Of a stretch of DNA of 64,000 nt, positions 35,457 through 44,500 are shown piece after piece. This stretch comes from Spirochaeta thermophila DSM 6192. GTDB taxonomy: Bacteria; Spirochaetota; Spirochaetia; Winmispirales; Winmispiraceae. A program made the translations under genes and the position numbers. Numbering within the stretch: position 1 is the first letter of the stretch; each line of letters opens with the position of its first letter. The stretch covers positions 1,319,501 to 1,383,500 of the forward strand of contig NC_014484.1 of the NCBI RefSeq assembly GCF_000147075.1, in the 5' to 3' direction. The notes under the pieces were generated by a model. The model was not told where the DNA came from. It did no database searches and worked only from the letters and a program-made list of their open reading frames with translations.

Positions 35457-36576
35457 TCACGTCTGTACCGCCTCCTGACGCTCCTTCCACTGCTGGAGGA
35501 GGTAGGCCTCTATGAACATATCGAGATCGCCGTCCATCACCGCCTGGATGTTTCCCGTCTCCACCCTCGTCCTGAGATCCTTCACCATGGTATAGGGCTG
35601 GAAGACATAGGAGCGGATCTGGTTCCCCCAGGAGATGTCCTTCTTCTCTATGGCCTTCTTCTCCTGTTCCTCCTCCCGAAGCTGCTGATAGTACTCGTAG
35701 AGCCGGGAACGGAGCATCCGCATCGCGATCTCGCGGTTCTTGTGCTGACTCCGCTCGTTCTGACACTGCACCACGATTCCGGTGGGCAGGTGGGTGATGC
35801 GCACGGCGGACTCGGTCTTGTTCACGTGCTGACCGCCGGCCCCCTGTGAACGATAGGTATCGATCCTCAGGTCTTCGGGGCGTATGTCCACCTCTATGTC
35901 GTCTTCGATGATGGGCGACACATACACCGAAGCGAACGAGGTATGGCGCCTCCCGCTCGCATCGAACGGGGAGATCCTCACGAGGCGGTGGACCCCCGCC
36001 TCGCCCTTGAGGTAGCCGAAGGCGTAGTCCCCCTTCACCTCCACGGTCACCGACTTGATCCCCCCCTCGTCCTCCACCATGTCGACGATCTGGGTGGAGA
36101 AACCCTTCCGCTCGAGCCACCGGAGGTACATCCGAAGGAGCATGGAGGCCCAGTCGCATGCCTCCATCCCCCCGGCTCCTGCATGGATGGTGAGGTACGC
36201 ATCCTTCTGATCGTACTCCTCGTTCAAGAGCTCCCTGAGCCTGAGCTCCCGAAACTTCCGCTCGGCCTCCGCGAGCTGCTGCCTCAACTCCTCCTCCTGC
36301 GAGGGATCGTTCTCCTCGGCGGCGAGGTCGTAGAGGGTATGGATGTCCTCCACCTCTTGCACGAGCGAGGCCCACCCCTCATAGCGGACCTTCAGCCGTC
36401 GGAGACGGGAGAGCACCTCTTCGGCGTGTTTCCTGTCGTTCCACAAATCGGGACGTCCGGTCTCCTCCTCGAGCCGGGAGATCTGCTCCTTTATGCTCGA
36501 GTTCTCAAAGATACCTCCAGGTTTCTTTGACTTTCGCCTCAAGATCCTCGATCGCAGGCCTGAGTTCTTCCAGCAT
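35457..36576 (-). CDS. prfB: Peptide chain release factor 2 (programmed +1 frameshift)
   Basis: RF2 releases peptides at UGA and UAA. Translation starts at the ATG at 36576 with GGAGAGG upstream, reads 23 codons to an in-frame UGA (36505-36507), and must shift +1 on CUU to continue. The full product is about 372 residues. Later motifs include the GGQ loop in [18 protein letters not shown], and the SPFD anticodon-like tripeptide in [11 protein letters not shown] product begun downstream in the main frame would lack the N-terminal helix. Confidence 0.95.
36505..36520 (-). promoter_or_regulatory. prfB programmed +1 frameshift site
   Basis: On the minus strand TGGAGG TAT CTT TGA: an internal Shine-Dalgarno-like GGAGG three nucleotides before the slippery CTT and the UGA stop, the same arrangement as the E. 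coli RF2 autoregulatory site. Low RF2 favours the shift and so RF2 synthesis. Confidence 0.93.
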
Positions 36577-36606
36577 ATGCACCTCTCCTTCGTATGATCG
36601 TCCCAC

Positions 36607-36635
36607 AGTATACCTGTTCACCGAATGGGTTTCAA
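36607..36635 (-). promoter_or_regulatory. prfB promoter
   Basis: On the minus strand TTGAAA (36630-36635), a 17-nt spacer and TATACT (36607-36612), about 30 nt before the prfB start codon. It probably drives the long prfB-to-clpC run. Confidence 0.75.
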
Positions 36636-36668
36636 TAAAAGGAAGCCCGTCCGGTTCACACAGAAACA

Positions 36669-36688
36669 GGGCCGCCGAAAGGCGGCCC
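36669..36688 (-). terminator. Terminator after the mannanase gene
   Basis: An 8-bp stem GGGCCGCC with a tetraloop between the mannanase stop (36721) and the prfB promoter, followed on the minus strand by TGTTTCTG, a short U-rich run. Confidence 0.65.
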
Positions 36689-36720
36689 CGTCGTTCCTCT
36701 TCGATCCAAGGCATCGAAGC

Positions 36721-38016
36721 TCACCTGATCTCCACATGCCCCCATGGGACCGAACTCCGGTAGTGGATGTACCAGTAGCCGTCGGCTGCAGCCGGGATCT
36801 GATGCTGTGCCACCCACACGTTGGTATAGTCACTCCCGTTGATCTCGAGGAGGTCCAGGTTCCAGGAGTTCACGTACCTGCTCCAATTGGTGGTGGTGGA
36901 GAAGCCGTTCGTCTTCCAGTAGTACTCACCCGCCCCGTCATAGGTGAAGGGCAGACTGATCTCGGTATACTCGCCCGAACCAGGAGTAGCGGTCGGTGTG
37001 GGGCTGGATGTGGGCGTAGACGTCGGTGTGGGAGTCGGAGTCGGTGTGGACGTGGGCGTGGGAGAGGATCCTCCCCCGGAGAGGGCGGTGGTCCTGAACC
37101 ACTCGCCCCACGAGGTGGGGTCGGCCGGATCCCAGTTGTACACCATGTCGAGGTATTCGACCCCGCCGCCGTTGCCGCACCACGACCAGCCCCAGTAGCC
37201 TATGCCGTACTGGCGGGCATAGCTCACGATGGCCTCCTCGTTCGGATCCCCATCGGAGTGCATGTAGCCGAACTCTCCCACGATGAGCGGCAGCCCCATA
37301 TCGGCGAAGGCCTGGAAATAGTCCTGCACCTCCTGGGCGGTGTCGTATACGCCGTACATGTGTACGGAGAAGACGAGGTTCTGTTGTGGATCGGCCGCGT
37401 ACACCTGAGGGGCGTTGTCCCTCATGGTGAAGGACCAGTCCTGACCCCAGTTGGGCGCATCCACCACGATAGTGTGCTGGAACCCCGCATTCCGCAAGGC
37501 CTGGACGGCATCGATGGTGTCCTGCACCCAGTTCTGGTAGTTGTTATTCCCATATGGTTCGTTCCCTATGTTGAGGAGCACGAAGTCCTCCTCTCCCGTG
37601 AGCACGGCCTGTATCTCCCGCCAGTAGGAGACCGCCTGTGCGAGCGAACAGGCGGCCCCATCCTCGCCGTACCCGGTGGTGTCGTGGACCTCCAGCATGA
37701 TGGCGGAGAACCCGAGACCCTTCGCGGTCTCGATGATCGTCGCGACACTCGCGGCGTCGTCCTTGGTCCATCTGTACCCGTTGCTGAGGACCACCCGTAC
37801 GGAATTCGCCCCCCATGATCGAATCCCGGTGAGCGCACTCTCGAGTCTGTCCTTGTACCAGGTATGCGCGTGGTTGATCCCCCGGAGCGTACCGGTGCTC
37901 ACCGAGCGGGGAGCCGCCCTGGAGGAGACTTCGGCGGAGGGTGTCGAGAGCGAGCACCCCACCGTGAAGAGGAGCACGGCGGTCAGCAGGGTGAGAAATC
38001 GGTTTAATCGTTTCAT
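36721..38016 (-). CDS. Lipoprotein endo-beta-1,4-mannanase, GH5_8 with CBM64
   Basis: A 431-residue modular enzyme. Lipoprotein signal ends at Cys21 (LLFTVGC). The GH5 domain (about 40-312) has the subfamily 8 mannanase signature RGINHAHTWY (45-54), acid/base Glu153 in NIGNEPYG and nucleophile Glu248 in VGEFGY. A Pro/Thr linker (about 317-346) leads to a CBM64 cellulose-binding module (about 349-431) with several exposed Trp. It likely hydrolyses mannan within plant cell walls while held to cellulose. GGGAGG precedes the ATG; promoter and terminator show it is monocistronic. Confidence 0.9.
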   Translation of the reverse strand: MKRLNRFLTLLTAVLLFTVGCSLSTPSAEVSSRAAPRSVSTGTLRGINHAHTWYKDRLESALTGIRSWGANSVRVVLSNGYRWTKDDAASVATIIETAKGLGFSAIMLEVHDTTGYGEDGAACSLAQAVSYWREIQAVLTGEEDFVLLNIGNEPYGNNNYQNWVQDTIDAVQALRNAGFQHTIVVDAPNWGQDWSFTMRDNAPQVYAADPQQNLVFSVHMYGVYDTAQEVQDYFQAFADMGLPLIVGEFGYMHSDGDPNEEAIVSYARQYGIGYWGWSWCGNGGGVEYLDMVYNWDPADPTSWGEWFRTTALSGGGSSPTPTSTPTPTPTPTSTPTSSPTPTATPGSGEYTEISLPFTYDGAGEYYWKTNGFSTTTNWSRYVNSWNLDLLEINGSDYTNVWVAQHQIPAAADGYWYIHYRSSVPWGHVEIR

Positions 38017-38069
38017 AGAAACCTCCCGGAAAGAAAGTCATGACATCCCAAAGGATGTTTCCACGTATA

Positions 38070-38098
38070 ATCTTACATCCTCCACCATCCCCTGTCAA
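38070..38098 (-). promoter_or_regulatory. Mannanase promoter
   Basis: On the minus strand TTGACA (38093-38098), 17 nt and TAAGAT (38070-38075). A small hairpin (CATCC/GGATG) follows in the roughly 50-nt leader. Confidence 0.7.
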
Positions 38099-38236
38099 AT
38101 TCATTTATCTTTTGAAAGTCGGAATGAAATCGGTATCGCCATCCGGGGTGGATCCCACCACCGTGGAGTCGCCCTCCATGGGAACGGGACCGGCACATCA
38201 GGGGACAGGTCCTACAGATTACGGAGGATTCTTCCG

Positions 38237-39442
38237 ATGGGACTAGAGAAGATGCGAAACCTGGTCCACGTACTGTGTGCGGTTCTGATCCTTGTCCCCG
38301 TCTCCGCACAGGAGAGACTTCTGTATCCCTCGTTCCTCAAAGTGGCGGTGAAGGAGAACGAGGTGAAACTCACGTGGCGGGATGTCGACGAGATATCGGG
38401 AGAAAGATACCGTATCTACCGGCACGGTTACCAGATAAACGACCAGACCTTCGAAGGGGCCGTACTCGCAGGAGAGGTGGACGAAGGCGTACAATTCTTC
38501 CTCGACACGCCTCAACCGGGAGGGGACTACTACTATGCGGTCCTGGCGATCGATCGGGAGGGGAGAGAACACAGGGTGTTCATTCCCTTCCGGAACACCA
38601 CCGTCTCACCCGTCTCCATCAGCGCCGAGGCACTCCCCTCAACGGCCGAAGTCCTCTCCCTCTCCGGACGGGTGGAGGGATCGACTATCGTACTCACGTT
38701 CAGGTCATCACGTGAGGACCGCACCCTCGTCATCTACCGCCATACCCGCCCCTTCACCTCCCCTGCGGATCTGCGGGAAGCCGTTCCGGTCGATCGTGTG
38801 CCGAGCTCGGAGACCTCGTACCTCGACCAACCCGTCCCGGGGATTCCGTACTACTATGCGGTGGTGGATTCCCTGGAGGTGGAGCGAGGAGCGACGGTCT
38901 TCGTGGCAGGGAAGAACACTACAGGGAGCCCGCTGGAGATCCCCCTGGAAAAGGCCGTCATGAGCCTGCCCGAACCACCAGCCAGGTCCCTCAGGGAGGC
39001 GCCCCTTCCCTATCTTGCACCCGGCACGGGCTCATCGGCTCGGAGCGTGCTCCCTCAGAGGCGGGTCCCCCTCACCCTCTCCACGCGGAAGTCGCTGGAG
39101 CAGATGCTCTCCTCGCTCCCACCCCCGACTCGAGTTCCCCCATCACCGGAGCTGCTCCCGGAGGAGGCGGGCGGATCGCCCGAGACAGCCATCGAGGCCG
39201 CGCTCAAGTCCATCGCGGCAGACCTCTCCTCCCCACAGACATGGGCCGCATCCGAACAGGCGCTCCTCAACCTCCTCTCCCTCACCGAGTCATCGGAGCT
39301 GGAAGCCCGGATCTTCTTCTATCTCGGCCAGTTACTCTTCTTCCAGGGAAAGAAGGAACAGGCGGTCTTGAGCTTTCTCATGGCCCGCGATACCTACTAC
39401 GTCGAAACCACGAGGTGGCTCAGGAGGATACTCAGCCCTTGA
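38237..39442 (+). CDS. Exported protein with FN3-like domains
   Basis: A 401-residue protein from the ATG at 38237, with GGAGG about 9 nt upstream. Signal peptide at residues 6-25. Two fibronectin-III-like repeats follow (about 30-110 and 120-215), each ending in a YYYAVL/YYYAVV strand typical of FN3 C-terminal strands. After a Pro/Ser-rich stretch (240-310) comes an alpha-helical, TPR-like C-terminus (about 315-395, LEARIFFYLGQLLFFQGKKEQAVLS core). Probably a periplasmic or surface scaffold; function unknown. Its end overlaps the convergent GH57-like gene by 11 nt. Confidence 0.72.
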   Translation: MGLEKMRNLVHVLCAVLILVPVSAQERLLYPSFLKVAVKENEVKLTWRDVDEISGERYRIYRHGYQINDQTFEGAVLAGEVDEGVQFFLDTPQPGGDYYYAVLAIDREGREHRVFIPFRNTTVSPVSISAEALPSTAEVLSLSGRVEGSTIVLTFRSSREDRTLVIYRHTRPFTSPADLREAVPVDRVPSSETSYLDQPVPGIPYYYAVVDSLEVERGATVFVAGKNTTGSPLEIPLEKAVMSLPEPPARSLREAPLPYLAPGTGSSARSVLPQRRVPLTLSTRKSLEQMLSSLPPPTRVPPSPELLPEEAGGSPETAIEAALKSIAADLSSPQTWAASEQALLNLLSLTESSELEARIFFYLGQLLFFQGKKEQAVLSFLMARDTYYVETTRWLRRILSP

Positions 39443-41372
39443 CCGCAGGCGAGATGGCTATCTCGAAGGTGTACTCGGAAGTGTGAGGAAGGATGTCCAC
39501 GAGGGGAAGGAGGGCGATCCCCTGAAGTACGGTCTCCCCCGCCTTTTTCCCCGCCGTGAGCACCGGATAGTGCCAGAGCGGCACCTCCTTGTCGAACGAG
39601 ACCAGACACCTCGAGCCGTTCTTCCCTTCCGGGAGGAAGAGCACCTTCTCGGCACGCTCCTTCCCCGCTTCGAGGAACGAGGCGTCCCGGGGCCCACCCC
39701 CTCCTTCCTTCAGATAGCGCATCTTGCGGGGCACCTGTGGGGGGAAGGAGAGGTTGATCTCGGGGACGAACCTCAGAGGATGTGGAGGTTGCCCCTCGAA
39801 TACGAGGTGGTAGCGCACCCGCAGGGTCTCGGGTCCGAAGAGATAGCGCTTCGATAGGTGGACGCCGGTCTGACGTCTCCCCTGACGGACGACCCCTTCG
39901 TGCGAGAGTGTGATGTCGAGGACGTCCCTGGTGTAGTGGTCCACGGTGTAGTGTGCTCCCGAGAAATCGGCGACCACGAGGACGGTTCCCCGTATGCACT
40001 GCTCCAGGGTCACCCCTTCCTCGTAGAATCGGTCGACGAACAGGAGCCGTGGCTCCTTGTCCTCCCCGGAAAGGGAGGTCCCCTCCAGCTTGAGGAAGGG
40101 GTACCGGCCGCACGTGGCCAGGAGGTTCCACTCCTCTTCCAGGATGTCGAGCTCGAAGACCGCCCCTCCCTTGGTGGAGAGGTAGGCGTTGTACCGTTCC
40201 CCCTGGAAGAGGTACTCGGGATACCCATCGAAGGTGAAGTCGGTCTTCACCACGGATGGATAGAAGATGCCCTTCTCCCTGGTGTTCTTCTCGGCCTGGA
40301 TGAGGGCCCTGTAGGCGGCATGCCGCAGCCAGGGACAGGCCACCCCACCGTCTCCGGAGACGATACTGTACGCCGCCCCGGTCTGTCCCCGGTAGAGGTC
40401 CTCGCGGGCGGTCTTCTTCCTCGACCTGTCACCCCTCAGTTGACGCACCAGACTCTGGACGTACTGCATCTTCGCATAGAGGAGATGGGGTTCTTCGATC
40501 CTCGAGACCTCCTGACGCACGTAGAAATGTTCGGAGTTCCCCTCCGGAGAAAGGATGAGTGGAGGGAGGTGTATCCTCCGGGTCGGCACGATCTCCCGCA
40601 CCACGTCGCGGGGAAGTCGGAGATCGAGCTCGCCGTAACGTGTCTTCAGAAGCGAAAACAGTTCGGTCCACCATGCGAGCACCGCCTCCTGACGTGAAGG
40701 AGAGAGGGTGCTCCACGAGGCGAAATCCTCCATGAGGACAAGCACCCCCTGATCCCGAAGCGGAAGATCCAGGAGGCCCTCGAAGAACTCCCGCGGAGAC
40801 CCCTGGTAGAGGGTACTCTTGAGACGGGTACTCACAGGGAGGAGACAGAGGGTCTTGCCGTCGTGTTCGGTGATGTAGTGCTGGAAGGCGGCCTGGGTGC
40901 CCATGCGGATGCCCGCATGGGAGAGGTGGACGTCCGGGAGGAGGACGTACTCCATTCCCGCCGTGGCCAGGGTGGAGGCGAGATCCGGAGACCAGATACC
41001 GAAGGGCAAATAGCACCCACGCGGGCGTTTGCCGAACTCCTGACGCAGGTAGGTGGTGAGGAGCTCCACTTGGCCTATGCGATCGGGTTTCGAGATGAGG
41101 GGGAAGAGGGGCTCGTAGAACCCTCCTCCCAAGATCTCCACCTGTTTCCTCTCACAGAGTTCCTTCATGACATCGAAGAAGGCACCATTGTGACTCCTCA
41201 GCATCTCGAGGAGGGCGCCCCCCATGTAGATAGAGACCGGGATCTGCGGTGTATGATAGATGAGAGAGACGAGAGGTTTTATAAGGGACTTGTAGAACGA
41301 GGCAACTTCCCTGCTGTCCTTCCCATAGGGGAGAGACAGCACAAATCCTATACTGCATTGCACATTTTTCAT
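39432..41372 (-). CDS. GH57-like protein lacking catalytic nucleophile
   Basis: A 646-residue homologue of GH57 4-alpha-glucanotransferases (TLGT type). The alignment is clear through VEILGGGFYEP (78-88), TAGMEYVLLPD and the C-terminal beta domain. Against TLGT, the HNHQP motif near the N-terminus is lost (FVLSLPYG), the nucleophile motif WLTERVW becomes YLPFGIW (Phe124 in place of Glu), and DDGEKFG becomes EDFASWS. It is therefore probably not a hydrolase or transferase. It may bind glucans or regulate glycogen metabolism. No signal peptide. Confidence 0.75.
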   Translation of the reverse strand: MKNVQCSIGFVLSLPYGKDSREVASFYKSLIKPLVSLIYHTPQIPVSIYMGGALLEMLRSHNGAFFDVMKELCERKQVEILGGGFYEPLFPLISKPDRIGQVELLTTYLRQEFGKRPRGCYLPFGIWSPDLASTLATAGMEYVLLPDVHLSHAGIRMGTQAAFQHYITEHDGKTLCLLPVSTRLKSTLYQGSPREFFEGLLDLPLRDQGVLVLMEDFASWSTLSPSRQEAVLAWWTELFSLLKTRYGELDLRLPRDVVREIVPTRRIHLPPLILSPEGNSEHFYVRQEVSRIEEPHLLYAKMQYVQSLVRQLRGDRSRKKTAREDLYRGQTGAAYSIVSGDGGVACPWLRHAAYRALIQAEKNTREKGIFYPSVVKTDFTFDGYPEYLFQGERYNAYLSTKGGAVFELDILEEEWNLLATCGRYPFLKLEGTSLSGEDKEPRLLFVDRFYEEGVTLEQCIRGTVLVVADFSGAHYTVDHYTRDVLDITLSHEGVVRQGRRQTGVHLSKRYLFGPETLRVRYHLVFEGQPPHPLRFVPEINLSFPPQVPRKMRYLKEGGGGPRDASFLEAGKERAEKVLFLPEGKNGSRCLVSFDKEVPLWHYPVLTAGKKAGETVLQGIALLPLVDILPHTSEYTFEIAISPAVKG

Positions 41373-41536
41373 TACGAGAGCGTACTCCTTTTACGCACGA
41401 CTTCCCTCCCCTGATATACCACTTTTCCTTTGTGTCAGTATAGCGCACCTCGGCGACATTGAAAAGCTTTTATTCGAAGCAGAGGAGGCATCCTAATAGG
41501 GAGGTCCCTCCATGGTCAATGGAGCCCCTCCTTCCT

Positions 41537-41565
41537 TTGACAAAACCGGGCAAATCTGAAATGAT
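41537..41565 (+). promoter_or_regulatory. Purine operon promoter
   Basis: A consensus TTGACA (41537-41542), a 17-nt spacer and AATGAT (41560-41565), 5 nt before the purL ATG. An imperfect inverted repeat around CTCCAT/ATGGAG (about 41509-41525) lies just upstream and could be a regulator site. I see no purine riboswitch. Confidence 0.6.
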
Positions 41566-41570
41566 TCGGT

Positions 41571-44500
41571 ATGCCTCAGAATCGAGTGGAGCGCGTCTTC
41601 GTAGAAAAGAGACCGGAGTACGATGTGAGGGCCCGTCACCTCTTCGAGGACCTGGTCACCACCCTCCACATTCGATCTCTCACAGGACTCAGGGTGATCC
41701 ATCGATACGACGTAGAAGGGGTCTCGCCCGAGACCTTCGAGCGGGCGCTCACCGGTATCTTCGCCGAGCCTCCGGTGGATCTCGTCTACCGGGAGGAACT
41801 CCCCGTCACGGGAGGATGGACGCTCCCGGTGGAACTCCTTCCGGGACAGTACGATCAACGGGCCGATTCCGCGGTGCAATGCCTCAGGCTCCTCGAGCCA
41901 GAGGCGACACCGACGGTGAGGTACGCCACGGTCTACGTCTTCGAAGGGGAGCTCTCACAGGCAGAAAAGGAAAGGATCCGCTCATACCTCATCAACCCCA
42001 CCGATTCCCGGGAGGCGCGGCTGGAGAAGCCCTCCCACCTCTTCGAGCCCGTTCCGGATCCACCGGCACACATCCCGACGATAGAGGGGTTCATCTCGGC
42101 GAACGAGGAGGACCTCCTCCACCTCAGGAAGGAGATGGGTCTTGCCATGGATCTGGCCGATCTCCTCCACTGTCAGCGGTTCTTCAAGGAGACCGCCGAG
42201 CGGAACCCCACCGAGACCGAGATCCGGCTCCTTGACACCTACTGGTCCGACCACTGTCGTCACACCACGTTTCTCACGGAGATCGCCCATCTCGAGATAC
42301 CTCAGGGGCCCTATGCCCCCCTCTATCAGGCGAGTTACAGCACCTACCATGCCCTCAGGAGCGAGGTCTACGGGAGCTCCCTCCCCCCCGAAACCCTCAT
42401 GGATATGGCAACCATAGGGATGAAGTATCTGAGGAAGACAGGTGCCCTCGCCGATCTGGACGAATCGCCCGAGGTGAACGCATGCAGCATCAGGATAAAG
42501 GTGTCCACGGATGGGGGTGAGGAGGACTGGCTCCTCATGTTCAAGAACGAGACCCACAACCACCCGACCGAGATAGAACCGTTCGGAGGGGCCGCCACCT
42601 GCCTCGGCGGTGCGATAAGGGACCCGCTCTCGGGCCGTGCCTATGTATACCAGGCCATGCGGGTCACGGGGAGCGGGGATCCCCACAGTCCGATCGAGGA
42701 GACCCTCCCGGGAAAGCTGCCTCAGATCAAGATCACCAGGGAAGCAGCGAGGGGCTACAGTTCCTACGGAAACCAGGTGGGGCTCGCCACGGGTCAGGTG
42801 GTCGAACTCTACCATCCCGGGTATGTGGCGAAGCGCATGGAGATCGGTGCGGTACTGGGAGCGGTGAGGGCGGAGCACGTGCGGCGTGAGGAGCCCGCTC
42901 CGGGAGACGTGGTGATCCTCGTAGGGGGAAGGACAGGCCGCGATGGGATAGGGGGTGCGACCGGTTCTTCCAAGGCCCACGACGAGAAGGCTATAGAGAA
43001 GGCGGGAACCGAGGTCCAGAAGGGGAACCCTCCTGTCGAGCGTCACCTCCAGCGTCTTTTCCGTCGGCCCGAGGCGTTGCGGCTCATCAAGCGATGCAAT
43101 GACATGGGAGCGGGAGGCGTGAGCGTTTCCATCGGGGAGATCGCCCCGAGCGTGGACATCTTCCTCGACAGGGTGCCCAAGAAATACGCAGGGCTCACCG
43201 CCACGGAGCTGGCCTTGAGCGAGTCCCAGGAGCGGATGGCGGTGGTCACCTCCCGGGAGGACGCAGAGGCCTTCATCCGTTATGCCGACGAGGAGAACCT
43301 GGAGGCGACGGTGGTGGCGGAGGTCACCGATTCGGGGCGGCTCCGCATGTTCTGGAAGGGGCTCACCGCCGTGGACCTTCCCCGCTCCTTTCTCGCTACC
43401 AACGGTGCCCGCCGCAATACCATGGTGGAGCTCCCCGATCCACGACCCGAGTCCTCTCCCCTCACGTTCACCTGTACCGAAGGAGAGGAGGGTTCCATCC
43501 TCGAGGCGTGGAAGCTCCGCATGGGACGCCTCCAGAGCGCTTCCCAGAAGGGACTCCAGATCCTCTTCGACAGCTCGATCGGCGCCGGCACCGTGCTCTC
43601 GCCGTACGGGGGGGCGCACGAAGACACGCCCGTGGACGCCATGGTGAGCCTCATTCCGGTGCCGGGACGGGACGTGCGCACCGCGAGCATCATGGCCTTC
43701 GGGTTCAACCCCGAGATCGGATCCTGGAGCCCCTACCACGGCGCCTTCTATGCCGTGGTGGAGTCGGTCTGCAAGGTGGCGGCCACGGGCGGCTACTGGC
43801 GGAACGTGCGGCTCTCCTTCCAGGAGTACTTCCCCAGGCCGGGAAGCGATCCGACCCGATGGGGACTGCCGGCGGCAGCCCTCCTCGGCGCCATCCATGC
43901 ACAGATGAGCCTGGGGATCCCCTCCATTGGGGGGAAGGATAGCATGTCCGGCACCTACAAGGACCTGGACGTACCCCCCACACTCGTCTCCTTTGCGGTG
44001 ACCACGGCCCCGGTGGATCGCGTGATCTCCCCCGAGCTCAAACGGGAGGGGAGCAAGATCTACCTCATCCACACCCCCACGGGCGACTACGACCTTCCCG
44101 ACATCACGGCACTGATGGAAAACCTGGAGTTCCTCGCACAGCGGATCGGGGAAGGGGTGGTCATCTCGGCCACTGCGCTCCGTGTCGACGGGATCGCGGG
44201 GGGGCTCACCCGCATGACAGTGGGCAACAGGTTGGGATGCGTATTCGTCTCCGAGCCTCGACGAGAGGACCTCTTCTGCCCGCGCTATGGAAGTTTCCTC
44301 GTTGAAGTACCGGTCGATGTGCCCCACGCGCCCTTCGAGCGGCATCCCCATGCTTCATGCATCGCGGTCACGGGCGGGGATGCCGTGGTGATAGGCCGGG
44401 AACGGCTCTCCCTCGAGGAGCTCCTCGCCGTGTGGACGAGGCCCCTGGAGGATGTCTTCCCTCCTCACGAGAGGGAAAAGGGCCGAAGCTTCCCCTTCCA

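Noticed and set aside
41461-41570. Purine riboswitch before purL
   Set aside because: The leader would be almost absent given the promoter at 41537-41565, and no conserved riboswitch core is visible; only a small inverted repeat is present.
41982-44351. 789-codon minus-strand frame inside purL
   Set aside because: Antisense shadow; the plus strand carries every PurL motif and the frame has no protein-like features.
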